Part shown: positions 24,716 to 37,662 of the stretch, one piece after another
Layout of the letters: each line of letters starts with the position of its first letter
Position numbering within the stretch: the first letter of the stretch is position 1
NCBI GenBank assembly: GCA_949361645.1
Contig: OX442427.1
Coordinates: 6,250,757 to 6,314,756 of the forward strand
Length of the DNA: 64,000 nucleotides
DNA from: Spongilla lacustris
Lineage: Eukaryota; Porifera; Demospongiae; Spongillida; Spongillidae
Direction of reading: 5' to 3'
Made by a program: the position numbers and the translations under genes
The notes under the pieces: generated by a model
Told to the model about the DNA's origin: nothing
The model's database searches: none
Seen by the model: the letters and a program-made list of their open reading frames with translations, nothing else

Positions 24716-24902
24716 GTGGTATATAGGATTTGAAGGCAATGGTGGTGTACAAAGGAAAGGAACAAGCGATTGGAGATATGATATATTCCTATATTTAGCA
24801 ATATCAATGTAATGCTGTTCTACAAAAATGCTAAATATAGGAATATTGTGTTTATTGTATCTCCAATCAGTTGTTCCCTTCCTTTTTTTCCATAAAGGTT
24901 CG
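24716..24902. mobile_element. Third MITE of the GGATTTGAAGGC family
   Basis: Left end GTGGTATATAGGATTTGAAG. The arms pair through GGAAAGGAACAAG.GATTGGAGAT and its complement. The outer right end has decayed, so its target site cannot be read. Confidence 0.65.
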
Positions 24903-25019
24903 AAGTACAATATAATAGCCATTATTCATTGCCCACATTAATGCTTTGGACAACTCACAATTACCAACCATCAACAGTATGGATTTTTTGGCTACAGATT
25001 TATAGTGCTACAAGATATT

Positions 25020-27830
25020 ACAAAAATGTCAGCATCCACAACTATAACACACACAAACATTTGAGGTACATGTAGAATAATCATTGGAAAAAATATGCCA
25101 TCAAATACCAGCTAACCCACCCACACAAGAATTTCACCAACACATTAACTTACAGCCTACTCAAGATAGATTATGTTCCAAAGGATGAATTATCACAACG
25201 ATGTGCAGATTATCAAATTGCAGGATTTATTCCGTTCAGCAGACATAAGTCCATCACATGACAATCCAATCAAGAAAAAGCAAAATTAATTTAACTTTGC
25301 AAAGATACATCTCATCAAAATCTCACTTTGCTCTCTAACCAAGTATATCATTGCTTCAAGCACACCGCAAAATCAACTCTCAAATACAATATACACACTC
25401 AATGTCATCCAGTATAACACACATACAAACATTAGCAGCTAAAATGTACAAGTACAATAATCATTGGGGAAAATATGCCATCCTAGGTGAAAAGATAGGC
25501 GCGAAACCGCGTACTTAAAGCCTGGAAATAGGCCATAATTGCGCCAAAACGCATAGTCTTCAGAACGCTTTATCTTCTTGACTTTGCATTATAATAGCGT
25601 CGAATATTGCACATACACAAAGCGGTCATTTGTCTATAAAAGTCCAATGATCGTTCAATTTGCGATGTATCATTCTGAAGATTTCACAATCAAGAACAAG
25701 CTTGATTTTGCTGGCTTCAAGTACAAAAGCCTGGGAAATCAAGCTCATACTTGAAAGTGAATATCTTCGGAACGATGCATCGCAAATGGAACTATCATCG
25801 GACTTTTAGAGACACATGACCGCTTTGTGTATGTGCAATATTCGACCCTATTATAATGCAAAGTCAAGGAGATAAAGCATATTGAAGACTGCGTGTTTTG
25901 GCACGATTATGGCCGATTTTCACACGTTAAGTAAGCGCCTAATTTTTCACCTGGGATCAAATCTCACACAAGAGCTGCACCAATAGATTAACTTACACGC
26001 TACAATGTTCCAAAGTAAGGATTATCGCAATGTTATCACATGGTAAGATCAATTCCGTTCAGAACGCACGTCACCGTCATGAAAGAAAATTCAACATATC
26101 TCATAAAAACATTCATTTCACACTAACAAGTTCAATAAAATACCATTCCATCAAATAAAACACCAATGAACTGTCTCATTCATCACCCTGAAATATGCTC
26201 ACGTTCATCATCCACAACTACAATGCACAAATACATTTGCAGGTACTAATCAAATATAGCCATCAAATCACAGATAACCCACTCGTGAACATACAATAAC
26301 TTACAAGCTACACCATAGGAGACAATGTCCACAGGAAGTATTCATTTCATTCCGCAATACATCATAAAAATACATCCAATGTCAATTCAACTTTAGAAAA
26401 ACACATCTCATAAAAAACCTCACACACACTTCCCTCAGTCACCAATAGAGTAAATAATAGTCATTGCTTCAAACGCACCACCAAATAAACTATCCCATAC
26501 ATCATCCTCAAATACAATATACACACTCAATGTCATCATCCACTACTATAATATATACAAAAATGTACATGTACAATAATCACTGGGACAAATCACAGCT
26601 AACCCATTCATACAAGAACCAACTTCCTGCTATAGCAAAGGAGACAAGCTATTTCATTTATCACACTCAACATACACAGTTGATATCATCATCCACTACT
26701 ATAATGCATACAAACATTTGTAGGTACATGCAAATGTACAATGTCATTGGGATGAACCAAATCACAGGTAAGCAACTCACACAAAAATCTCACCAACACA
26801 TCAACTTACATCCTACACCATTGTGGACAATGGAAGAAACAACAATATACAGGGTTATCAAATTTCAGGATCAATTCCATTCAGCAACACACCGTCCATC
26901 ATCATGACAATCCAATTTAAAAAAAGCAATAACAATTCAACTTTACAAAAACAAATCACATAAAAACATTACTTTCGTGCACGTTGATACACTAATAAAG
27001 CTCAACTAAATGCTTCAAACAAAACTATCTCATTCATTAAATACATTCAATGTCATCATCCATACACAAACAGTTGCAGGCACATATAATGCAATCAAAT
27101 CACAGCTAACCCCACTCAAACATAAACCTCACGAATACATTAACTTACAGTCTACATCACAATGGACAATGTTCCAAAGGAAGGATGGCCACAACAATAT
27201 ACACAGTTATCAAATTACAGGATTGTTTTATTCGGCAAGTCCATTGCCAGAAGAATCCAATGTAAAAAAAAAAACAATATCAATTCCACTTTTTAAAAAC
27301 ACATCTCATAAAAACATCACTTTCACACACTTTGCTCACTACTAATGTTCAATTCAATATCATTGCCTGCTTCAAACATACCACAAAATATCATCACATT
27401 CATCTTCATCACCCTCAAATGCAATATACAAACTCAATTTCATCATCCACTACTATAATACACAAAGTGCCATCAAAAACTAATCCTTTCAAACAAGAAC
27501 CTCATCAACACATGAACTTACTAGCTACAGCAATGGAGGCAATGTTCCAAAGGACGGATTATCACAACAATATACAGAGTAATGAAATTGCAGGATCCAT
27601 TCCATTCAGCAACGCACAAGTCCATAATCAAATTTAGAAAAAAGTAATATCAATTCAACTTCACTAATACACATCCCATAAACCTCACTTTCACATATGT
27701 TGCTCACTGTTATCATTGCTTGCAACACATCACAAAACAAACTAACTCCTATGCAGGCAGCTCTCATTGTAAGCATCATGTAGAGCTGGCTTGCAGTTAT
27801 CACCAGATGAATTCCACCCCTTATTTAAAC
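25020..27830 (+). repeat. Satellite S, block 4
   Basis: About seven units in direct orientation, some with internal deletions (for example a shortened junction near 26640). One unit is interrupted by the palindrome at 25483-25955. Confidence 0.85.
25483..25955. mobile_element. 473-bp palindromic MITE inserted in a satellite unit
   Basis: Ends CTAGGTGAAAAGATAGGCGC and the complement of CCCAGGTGAAAAATTAGGCGC start long inverted repeats that pair nearly to the centre near 25720. ATC occurs at 25480-25482 and again at 25956-25958, and joining the flanks gives TATGCCATCAAATC, the normal satellite sequence. The element therefore made a 3-bp duplication on insertion. Three-base duplications occur in PIF/Harbinger and some CMC elements; the superfamily is not fixed by this alone. 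Confidence 0.85.
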
Positions 27831-29939
27831 TGTTGCTAATGCATGGTGTTTATAAACCTAAATGTAGAGCTAGGCTACTTTAATATCAGTGCGAGTTTGC
27901 TTATCGTATTTATTGTGTAATATTATGTAATCTATTGTAATAACTTTTTTTTAAAAATCATTATAATGAATAACTACATATAACACACAGATTACAAAAA
28001 CTTTTAGTGGACCTTTGCATCTGCACAGGTCAATGGTATAGATTGGCATTGTAAGTGTGGATGAAAAGACCTGCTGAGCAAAACGTAATTTGCATTGCAC
28101 AAAAAAGAATAGCACGAGTGATAGTGATGTGAAGACATTAGTGATGGATTAATTATACCAAGGCCTCATAGCTGAGTTGGAAGTGCCAGCATGTTTCGAT
28201 CATGGATATGTGTATGATTAAATTGTGATGAGTTGAATGCAATTTGAATAGGATCTACATGTAGCAGTGTCATGTTTGTACTATCTAGTGTTTTGTACAT
28301 GGTCCCCTTTGAGACATGGAAATTTGGAAGCGTGAATCTGTGGACTAGAATTGTTTGAAGAAGAAATTTGTGCAGGGCACAGAGGATCTGTAACCTATAT
28401 AAAAATTTCTTGCACATAAAATTGATGTGGATGAAGAATTTGTGGCATTGCTCAAGTAAAAGGAAACAAACAAGGGGATTTTGGAAATCATGCTGTTATG
28501 AAATTATGTAGGATTTGAATTGTCATTACACTATGGACTCATTTGGACTGCAAATAGCTAAAACCTAGTGAGACTGTCGATGCTTAAAAGCTGAGACAAC
28601 AGAGATAATGCTCACTCATTCCCATACTACAATCCAAAAAAATGTTTCCCCTCCTCCTTCTGGATCTGATAGGATTTGCTTGGATAAGAGGCTTATTGCA
28701 TTCTGTCATGGTCTAATGTTAGCGGTTATGCGGAAGCACTAGAGCAGACAAGACAGAAACATACTGCCAAATTTGATTTTTCTTAAGGCGAGTTATGCTT
28801 GACACATATTTCAATCTTTAGCAAACTTAAATAGTCCACTAGACATGCTACCACACTAGGCCAGAAACCAGAAACGTGGTCTGAACCTATAAACAGGCAC
28901 ACCCATTGTCAACCCTTGTGGTTGAACACGTTCTAATTTCTCTATATTACAGTATATAAAAAAGTTTCTCCTCCTTCCACTGACTGATATTTACAAATGT
29001 AAGAGCATTACATCTTTAAGTCTAATGTTAGTGGTTATGCAAAGGCACTAGAGCATAGAAGTTGGATACTTACTACCCAATTTTTTTTTCATCATTTGAC
29101 TTTCTGAACATCAGTTAAGTTTCATAAGATTTGAGCCTAACCAGTGATGATGCTTGACCAGAAACCATTACTTTCTACCTAACCATAGACTACGCAAGCT
29201 GTCATTAATTAGCCTAATGGTAAAAAATTTCTTTGTCACAACAGCCACAGACTACAAGGGTTGCAAAGGTAAGCGTTTGAAGTACTCTTTGGTTTAAAAA
29301 AAAAACGTTGATATTCATTTGCACAATCAATTGCAAATGTTGCAACCAATGTGAAAGTTATTGAAGCATATTTTAAGTTTTAGGAAAATACGATGATTTT
29401 GTTTTCTGCCTCAAAATCAATATCTTCACATGGCTTAACTGGTTCATTTGTTGTTTTAATCAAAGTTCATTAAGCGTGTATAACAATTTTTAAATATAAT
29501 GATGTAAAAGTATATGCCTACCCTCAGGTTGTTAGTTCCAAATTCTGAATTTTTTTTCATAATCCTAAAAAAAGGTTATTCCCATTCAAAAGAGTTGCAT
29601 TCTTAAGAAAAGCAGCCGGAAGTGAATTACATGAGAATACTTACTGTGAGTTATTTTGTAGAGGAATTAAGTTTATTTATAATGTGGCTTACAAATCAAA
29701 ATTAAGCATGCATAAATATATGCAGAATCTTTACATTGAATAGTAAAGAGAATTGGCATGCTCATTGTGCGCCTGTCGCAAAATATAATTCAGTTTAAAC
29801 AAATTCACTGTACTGTGTAAACATAACTGTTAAACAACCCCCAAATATTTTAGACAGATGTGTGTACATAGAGACATTTGCGTCAGCAACAGTGCGCCCA
29901 CAACACTTACAAAAATCACTTGCCTACAAGGAGTACATA
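27831..29939. other. Unique sequence with two dispersed-repeat copies
   Basis: No supported gene. Segments at 28595-28850 and 28980-29105 share CTAATGTTAG(C/T)GGTTATGC..AGCACTAGAGCA with each other, and the former also with 62590-62775. They are short interspersed repeats of unknown type. Confidence 0.4.
28595..28850 (+). repeat. Dispersed repeat D2, copy 1
   Basis: Shares GAGACAACAGA..., CTCACTC.TTCCCA, GTTAGCGGTTATG, and CAATCTTTAGCAAACTTA with 62590-62775. The partial copy at 28980-29105 has GTCTAATGTTAGTGGTTATG. Confidence 0.55.
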
Positions 29940-32260
29940 TAATGGGGCCAGTCTGTATGCACACAAACATTTTTAGGTACATGTAGTAATCATTAGCCAT
30001 TCAATCACACCTAATGCACTCACTTCAGATCCTCAAAAACACATCAACTTACATCCTACACCAAGATGGACAATTCCAAAGGAAGCAATATAAAGTGTTA
30101 TGAAATCGATCCGTTCAGCACCACAAAGGTCCAACATCATGACAATCCAAATAAAAATAAAAACAATATCAATTCAAATTTTAAAAAACACATTTCATAA
30201 AACCTCATTTTCACAAAATTTGCTTACTAATGAAATTCAATTATCTTTCATTGCTTCAAAATTAACTACCTCATTCATCACCCTCAAATACAATGTAACA
30301 CCCAATTTCATCAGCCACTACATAATGCACACAGACATTTGCAGGTACAAACATCATAATCAACAGCAAAAAATATTACAGCCAACCCCTTTATCTCAAG
30401 AACCTCCCCAACACATCAACACATTAACTTACATCCTATACCAAGATGGACCAAGGATTATCACAATAGTTATCAAATTCCATGATCAGTTTTGTTCAGC
30501 AACACACAAGTCCATCATCATGACAATCCAATTAAGAAAAAGCAATATCAATTTTAAAAACGCAACCTCATAAAACCTCACTTTCACAACATTGCTTACT
30601 AATGAAATTCAAAATTAATATCATTGCTTCCAACACTACATGTATCACAAACGACACAAGAATCCCAACAAAACACCAACTTACATGCTGCAAATGTTCC
30701 AAAGAATAGATGATTGCAACAAAATACGGAGTTATCAAATTGCAGGATCAATTCCATTCAGCAACACAAAAGTCCATCGTAATGACAATCCAAATGAGAA
30801 CAAGCAATATCAATTCAACTTTCAAAAAAAACTCATAAAGCACAATTTGCTCACTTAACAAATATCAATTCAAACTCAACTATCTAATCCATCACCAATA
30901 TACACAGTCACTGTCATCATCCACTACAACACACACAAACATTTGCAGGTACACATTTGCACACCTAACATTTACAAGAACCTTATAACACATCAACTTA
31001 CAGCCTACACCAAGATGGACATGTTCCAAGGAAGAATCATCACGCGTTATAGTTATCAAATTGCAAGAACAATTCCGTTCAGCAACACACAAGTCCATCA
31101 TCATGACAATCCAATTTAGAAAAAGCAATATCAATCAAACTACACAACTCATCACTTTCACATACTTTGCTCGCTAATGCATAGAGATCAACTAAAAATA
31201 TCTTCAAACACACCAACAAATAAACTAACTCATTGATCACCCTCAAATACAATGTACAAATTCAATGCCATATCATCCACTACACAAAAATTTGTACATA
31301 CACATGTACATGTACGATAATTATTGGGAAAAATCACAGCTAACTTGAACCTCACCAACAGATGAACTTACAAGCTACAGAAGGAAGACAATGTTCAAAA
31401 GAAAGGAATTGCAGGGTTATCAAATTGCAGGATTAATTCCGTTCAGCATCACACAATTAGTCCATCATATTATGAAAATCCAATCAGAAAAAGCGATATG
31501 AATTCCACTTTACTAAAACACACATCTCATAAAACATCACGACATTTTGAGATAAAGTTCAACTATATATATATATATATGTATCATTTTGTCAAACACA
31601 CCACCAAATAAACTATCTCATTCATCACCCTCAAATACAATACACACACTCAATGCAATCACCCACTACTACAATGCATGTGACTAACATTTGCAGGTAC
31701 ACATACAATAATCATAGCAAAAAGCATGTTATCAAACCACAGCTAACCAACTCATACAAGAACCTCTCCAATACATCAACTTACATCCTACACCAAGATG
31801 AACAATGTTCCATAGAAGGATTACCACAACAATATACAGGTATCAAATTGCAGGATCGATTCCGTTCAGCAAAACACAAGTCCATTTTCAAGACAATCCA
31901 ATTAGAAATAGGAATATCAATTCAAGTTTAGAAAAAGACATGTCAAACCTCACCAATAAATTTCAACTAAACATTAGACACACAACCAAATAAACTATCT
32001 CATTCATCACCCTCAAATACACACTCAATTTGCAGGTACATGTGCAATAGTCATTTGCCATCAAATCACTGTTAAACAAAAACTTACATCCTACACCAGA
32101 TGGACAATGTTCCAAAGGAAGGAATATCCATTCAGCAACACATGTATCCATCATCATGACAATCCAATTAAGAAAAAGGAAATATCAATATCATTGCTTA
32201 AACATGTCACTATGCAAATATCTATCTCTTTCATTACCATCAAATGCACTTATCATCTGC
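29940..32260 (+). repeat. Satellite S, block 5
   Basis: About six units carrying CATTTGCAGGTAC at 30337, 30942, 31690 and 32030 plus diverged versions. Same orientation throughout. A short (TA)n is at 31565-31580. Confidence 0.85.
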
Positions 32261-32367
32261 TATTATAAGGCCATGCAAATATAGTATTACATTCTCGTCA
32301 TTGCCCACAAGCCTTTCATTATGAAATCATTCTGCCGCTTTTTATTATTATCAGTAATAGGCCAATC

Positions 32368-32757
32368 TTGTGTGTTTTAGTTGGCAGGCTTGCAGCCGTG
32401 GCAACCATATTCAAGAGCATTTGTCTAATATGTACTGAAGTCCCTACAAATGCAACCCACTTTGGAGCAGTTGCAGTGGCTGGCACTGGACTTGCAACAA
32501 CAGTTCCAAGAAGTTCTCAGCCTGTCATAAACCCTCCCACTCAGCAAGGAGAAAATGCAATAGCCAGTGAGTTGTTCATGGTTTATAACCTAGACTTGCA
32601 GCATGTTATTTCTGGGCTAAGTGAAATTAATATTCACAGCTACCTACATTCGCACAATGTACATGCATATGCAGCAACTGTAGCTTTAAACCCTTGCTTG
32701 CTCTTGCAGCACCGTAAGTATATGCATGCCTGTGTTAGTGGGAAGTATATGCTCTGA
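32368..32757 (+). CDS. Hypothetical coding-like segment
   Basis: An open frame of 129 codons with balanced composition lies between satellite blocks. The clearest part reads VPRSSQPVINPPTQQGE and on to LDLQHVISGLSEINIHSYL. I recognise no domain. It might be an exon of a host gene spanning the satellite array (TTTGCAG-like acceptors are common here), or chance. Confidence 0.25.
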   Translation: MCVLVGRLAAVATIFKSICLICTEVPTNATHFGAVAVAGTGLATTVPRSSQPVINPPTQQGENAIASELFMVYNLDLQHVISGLSEINIHSYLHSHNVHAYAATVALNPCLLLQHRKYMHACVSGKYML

Positions 32758-32879
32758 GCTATAGTTTAGTATGCAAGGGTCCCTACCTATTAAAATGAAT
32801 CAACATTGTAATAATGAATACTACCTGCCTGCATCCCTTTTTGGAAAAAGGCGGACAAGGAATTGTTTTGCATGGCCTA

Positions 32880-33715
32880 ATGCACACAAAAATACGCCAT
32901 GCACACAATAACCTCACCAACACATCAACTTACGAGCTATAGCAATGAAGACAATGTTCCAAAGGAAGGATTATCACAACAATATAGAGTTATACATATT
33001 GCAGGATGAATTCCGTTCAGCAACGTAAAATGTCCATCATCATGTCAATACAATAATGAAAAAGCAATATCAAATTAATTTTCCCATAAAATCTCACTTT
33101 CACACAATGTGCTCACTAATAAAGTGCAATTTACAATATCATTGCTAAACACAAATAAAGTACCTGATTCATCTACCTCAAGTACAATATACACACTCAA
33201 TATCTACTATGATCATGTACAATAATCATCAGGGAAAAAATGCCATCAAATCACAGAGATAAACCACAAACCTCACCAACACATCAACTTACACTACACC
33301 AAGATTTATAATGTTCCATAAGAGTTATAAAATGGCAGGTCAGAGCCAAACTGTCACACATATTTGTCACCAATGCAGTTAAACTTAATACCATTTCTTC
33401 AAACACACTGCCAATAAACTATTCCATTCATCACTCTCAAATATAATATACACATGCTCAATGTCATCCCCTACTATAACACACGCAAACATTTGCAGGT
33501 ACATGTCAATAATCATTGCAGAAAACATGCCATCAAATCACAGCTAAATCTCTCATACAAGAACCCCACCAACACATCAACTTACAAACTATGAAGAGAA
33601 TAAAGAGAATGTCCAAAGAAAGTTATCGAATCCATTCCATTCAGAAAACACAAATCCGTCATCCAATTAAAAAAGTACAATCAATTCAACTCTACAAAAC
33701 ATTGGTGATGGCTCT
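32880..33715 (+). repeat. Satellite S, block 6
   Basis: Two to three units with AACACATCAACTTACGAGC, GTTCCAAAGGAAGGATTATC and CATTTGCAGGTACATG. Confidence 0.8.
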
Positions 33716-33924
33716 TACCCCTTCCACTTCGCACGAATGCTGACTAGCCTACAAGGTAGATACAAGGCTGCAAATCACACCAAGCATCATACAAGGAGTT
33801 AGTTTACTATACTGGATATGTTTTATAACATTCAGAGCCTTTCAACTAATTTTCGAAAAAGTGAGTTCTGCAAAACACCACTAAAAAAAATTCTGAACAT
33901 TCTAGTTGATCTGGTGTTAATAAC

Positions 33925-35700
33925 CTATCACCCTCAAATACAATATACACACTCAATGTCATCATCCGCTACTATAACACACACAAACATTTGCAGGTAC
34001 ACGTACAGTAATCATTGGGAAAAATATGCCATCAAATCAGTTACCCCATATCACACAAGAAACTCACCAATACACAAACTTACATCCTACATCAAGACGG
34101 ACAATGTTCCAAAGGAAGGAATTCACAGCAATACATAGAGTTATCAAATTGCAGGATCCATTCCATTAAAAGTCCATTATCAATTCAACTTTACATTTAC
34201 AAAAAAACACTCTGCTCACTAATACATTTCAATTAGATATTATTGCTTCAAACACACTACCAAACCAACTCATTCATCACCCTCAAATACATATACAACA
34301 CAATTAATGCCATTATCCACTACTATGAAAAAAAAAATGCCATTAAAACACAGCTACTCCTTTTTCTAGTGCTGAATTGATATTGCTATTCCTAATTGGA
34401 TCTGCTAAATGGAATCGATTCTCAGCAATTTAATAACTCTCTACATAGATAATTCCATCTCCACCAAATACACTATCTCATTCATCACCCTCAAATACAT
34501 GTACAAAATATATCTTTGATGTCATCATCCACTACAAATGTTTGAAGGTACAACTATAACAATCATTAGGGGGGGGGGGGGGGGGGGGGGGAGGGAAATG
34601 TCATCAATCACAGCTAACTCTATTAAACAAGAACCACACCAATAAAACAACTTACATCCTACAACAAGATGGATAATCTTCCAAATGAAGGATTATCACA
34701 ACAATATAGTTATCAAATTACAGGATTAAGTCCCTTTCATATAAGTACATTGGCAAATTAAGTGTAAACCTTTGGCAAAAGCATGTCTCATAAAAACTTC
34801 ACTTACATGTACTTCACCCACCAATGATGTCAATTTAATATTATTGCTTCAAACGCACCACCAAATAAATTATCTTATTTATCACCCTCAAATACAATAT
34901 AATGCACAAAAACATTCGCAAAGTACATGCACAATAATCATTGGGAAGAAATATGCCATCAAATCACAGCTACATAAGAACTTCACCAACATCAACTTAC
35001 ATCCTACACCAAGATGAACAATGTTCCAAAGGAAGGAATGCAGGGAGTTACCAAATTGCAGGATTCATTCCGTTCAGCAACACACAAGTCCATTGTCATG
35101 ACAATCCAATTAAGAAAAAGCAATATCAATTCAACTTTAGCAGATCTCAAAAACCTCACTTTCATACACTTTGCTCAATAATGAAGATAAACTTAATATC
35201 ACTGCTTCAACACACCACCAAATAAACTATCTCATTCATCACCCTCAAATCCAATATACACACTCAATGTCATCATCCGCTACTATAACACAAAAAACAT
35301 TGCAAGTATATACATGTACATAGGGAACAATACCCATCATTGCAGTTAACCCCTCAAACAAGAACTTCACCAACACCAACTTACATCCTACACCAAGATG
35401 GGCAATGTTCCAAAGGAAGGATTATAACAAGATACAGAGTTATTAGATTGCAGGATCCATTCCATTCAGCAACACAAAAGTCCACCATCACGATAATCCA
35501 ATTAAGAAAAAGCAATTTCAATTCAACGCTTTACGACAGCAGATCTCAAAACCCTCACTGTCAGGCACTTTGCACAATAATTTAATATCATTGCTTCAAA
35601 CACACTACTGAATAAACTAGCTCATTCATCACATCATATTACACACTCAATGTCATCATCCGCTGCTATAATACACACAAACATTTGCAAGGTACCTGAC
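33925..35700 (+). repeat. Satellite S, block 7, with one inverted fragment and a G23 run
   Basis: Four to five units. At about 34360-34450 the sequence turns to the opposite strand: CTAATTGGATCTGCTAAATG and GAATCGATTCTCAGCAATTT are complements of unit motifs. At 34569-34591 there are 23 consecutive G. Confidence 0.85.
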
Positions 35701-35742
35701 ATGGGTGTTCGTATCACAATAACTTAAAACCTAGCTTACATT

Positions 35743-36360
35743 GTGCATCTATTGCTACAAAGGCTTTCCAAAGGTGTTCTCCTTTTATCTTTATACACTT
35801 ATGTCAACACTTTGCCGTGTAATACAATACTCCCGTGTAGAATACATGGCTCATACATGACACTGAATTTTTTGCAAGAGTTTCAGCGTTTTCTCACCAA
35901 AGCAATTTTTAAACGAGCGAAGCTACTTAGTATGAGTTATCCCGATCATCTTTCCAATTTGGATCTGCATTCATTGGAATATGATAGAGCTAGTGCATTT
36001 TGATATTTGGTGTGTTTTAAGATCATTAAAAACCTTCTGGATCGACGCATCAGCCTTCTTCAACATCAAATTTTCATCATACTGCACAGAGGTAACTCAA
36101 TCAAATGTAATCCTTTGTCATTACCAACCATAATTTTCACTCCTATTTCTATTATTTGTACTTGGAATTCTTTGCCTGATACTGATGTTACTGCACCCCG
36201 ATGGGTTAACATATATTTAAATCTACACTTCTCCATGTGAACTTGTCTCCTTTTTGTAAATGCTACCTGTACTAGTACTAGGTATTATATTAGTGCATTA
36301 TATGTATATATGCCATTACGTACCTTTGTGTATACACGTGCAAATAAATCAAATATCATT
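35743..36360 (+). pseudogene. Non-LTR retrotransposon (CR1/Jockey-like) ORF2 C-terminus and 3' end
   Basis: A single frame, broken by one in-frame TGA at 36001-36003, reads FQRFLTKAIF, LSMSYPDHLSNLDLHSLEYD, FKIIKNL and finally TWNSLPDTDV near the end, with a stop at 36240. The order Q-R-x-(F/L)-T, Y-x-x-x-L..L.L.SLE.D/R, (Y/F)KI and WN.LP is the standard region after the polymerase domain of CR1/Jockey/RTE-class LINEs. A 3' UTR ending ...GTGCAAATAAATCAAAT follows. The upstream RT is missing, so this is a 5'-truncated dead copy. It lies between satellite blocks. Confidence 0.75.
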
Positions 36361-36735
36361 ATACACAATAATCATTGGGAACAATGTTACCAAATCACAG
36401 CTAACCCACTCACACAAGAACCTCACCAACACATCAACTTACATCCTACATCAAGATGGAAAACGTTCCAAAGGTCACAACAATATACAGAGATATCAAA
36501 TTGTATGGTTGATTCCATTCCGCAACACACAAGTCCATCATCATGACAATCCAATTAAGAAAAAGCAATTTCAATAATAATACATCATAAAAACATCACT
36601 TTCACATACTTTGCTCAATAATAAAATTCAATTTAATATCACTGCTTCAAACACACCACTAAATCAACTACCTCAACCAATCAACCTCAAATACAAGATA
36701 CGCACTCAACAACATCATCCACTTGCTAGCAATAT
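36361..36735 (+). repeat. Satellite S, last unit (block 8)
   Basis: One nearly complete unit beginning AATCATTGGGAAC and running through CAATCCAATTAAGAAAAAGC to CATCATCCACTTGC. Family S is not seen to the right of this. Confidence 0.85.
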
Positions 36736-36775
36736 TGTGCAAACGAAGACTAGGTAGCACTACCATTAAAATGCA

Positions 36776-37007
36776 TGTGTCTTACCCCTATTGCCTCCCC
36801 ATGGCTCTCTGCCATTCCATCTCCAGACATGGGTCTGAACCTAGACCCTAATGAGCACCAAATTGCATTGTACATGTTAAGGCAGTGTGCATAGGGTGTT
36901 CAACCTAAGCCACCATTTGATGGCCGTTTGGTGCTCATTAGGGACTAGGTTCAGACCCATGTCTGGAGATGGAATGGCAGAGAGCCAGGAATAAGACATA
37001 GACACCC
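36776..37007. repeat. Inverted repeat of about 90-bp arms
   Basis: GGCTCTCTGCCATTCCATCT at about 36803 and its complement near 36970 pair outward through GTGTCTTA and inward to TTTGGTGCTCATTAGGG. Inner arms are nearly perfect; the roughly 50-bp spacer is unpaired. It is likely a small MITE; no clear target duplication. Confidence 0.7.
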
Positions 37008-37092
37008 ATCAAACACTATGTACTATAATGCGCAACAATTTTTTTCCCCAGATTTACGGTACTAGAGCATCAAATAGGTTATTTGTGATGAC

Positions 37093-37445
37093 ATGGATAT
37101 GGGAAAAATGGTCAGTATAAAATTTGAATTGCTGTACATGTACTCCAGAATGATTATATTAACACTATCAATATCCTATATTACTGTCATAAAGTGTATT
37201 TTGGATCAGTCTTGCACTAACTATGCCATTATTGCTACTCCCAAATTTTTTTGCAAAAGCAACCAAATCACTTCGAAATCGGTTGTCATGGTCCACAGCA
37301 ATGTCTATTACATGTAGCAATCCCAGCTACCATCCATACATGTACTATTGACCTAGTTCAATGGTTGATTTTTATGTCATTCGTTACAGAGATACAGCTG
37401 TGCAAATTAAGTGTACATTTTCACACTCAATGATGTTAGGCAAAT
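37093..37445. mobile_element. Family P element, decayed half copy
   Basis: GTCTTGCACTAACTATGCC, TTGATTTTTATGTCATTCGT and TACAGAGATACAGCTGTGCA align in order with the left arm of the 56-kb copy. The second arm is absent. Confidence 0.6.
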
Positions 37446-37662
37446 ATGTAAGGCATCATATATAGCCTATTTGACATGATGCCCTAATACCATATCTGGA
37501 GAAAAAATTCATAGTTGAAATATTTTCTTAGTCATCCGAAGCAACAAAAAATAATATTATGAAATATTTTATACTGAACAAAATATTCGAAGCTGTTTAA
37601 ACACTACTGTTGTTAACCTTAATTCTCCAGGTAATAGTCCTACGCGTAGGACCAAAATTTAA

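Noticed and set aside
13301..36577. Recurring peptides (HHQINYLIHHPQIQYT, SQLTHSHKNLTNTSTY) suggesting a gene family
   Set aside because: They are translations of satellite S; the frame changes from unit to unit and indels are not multiples of three.
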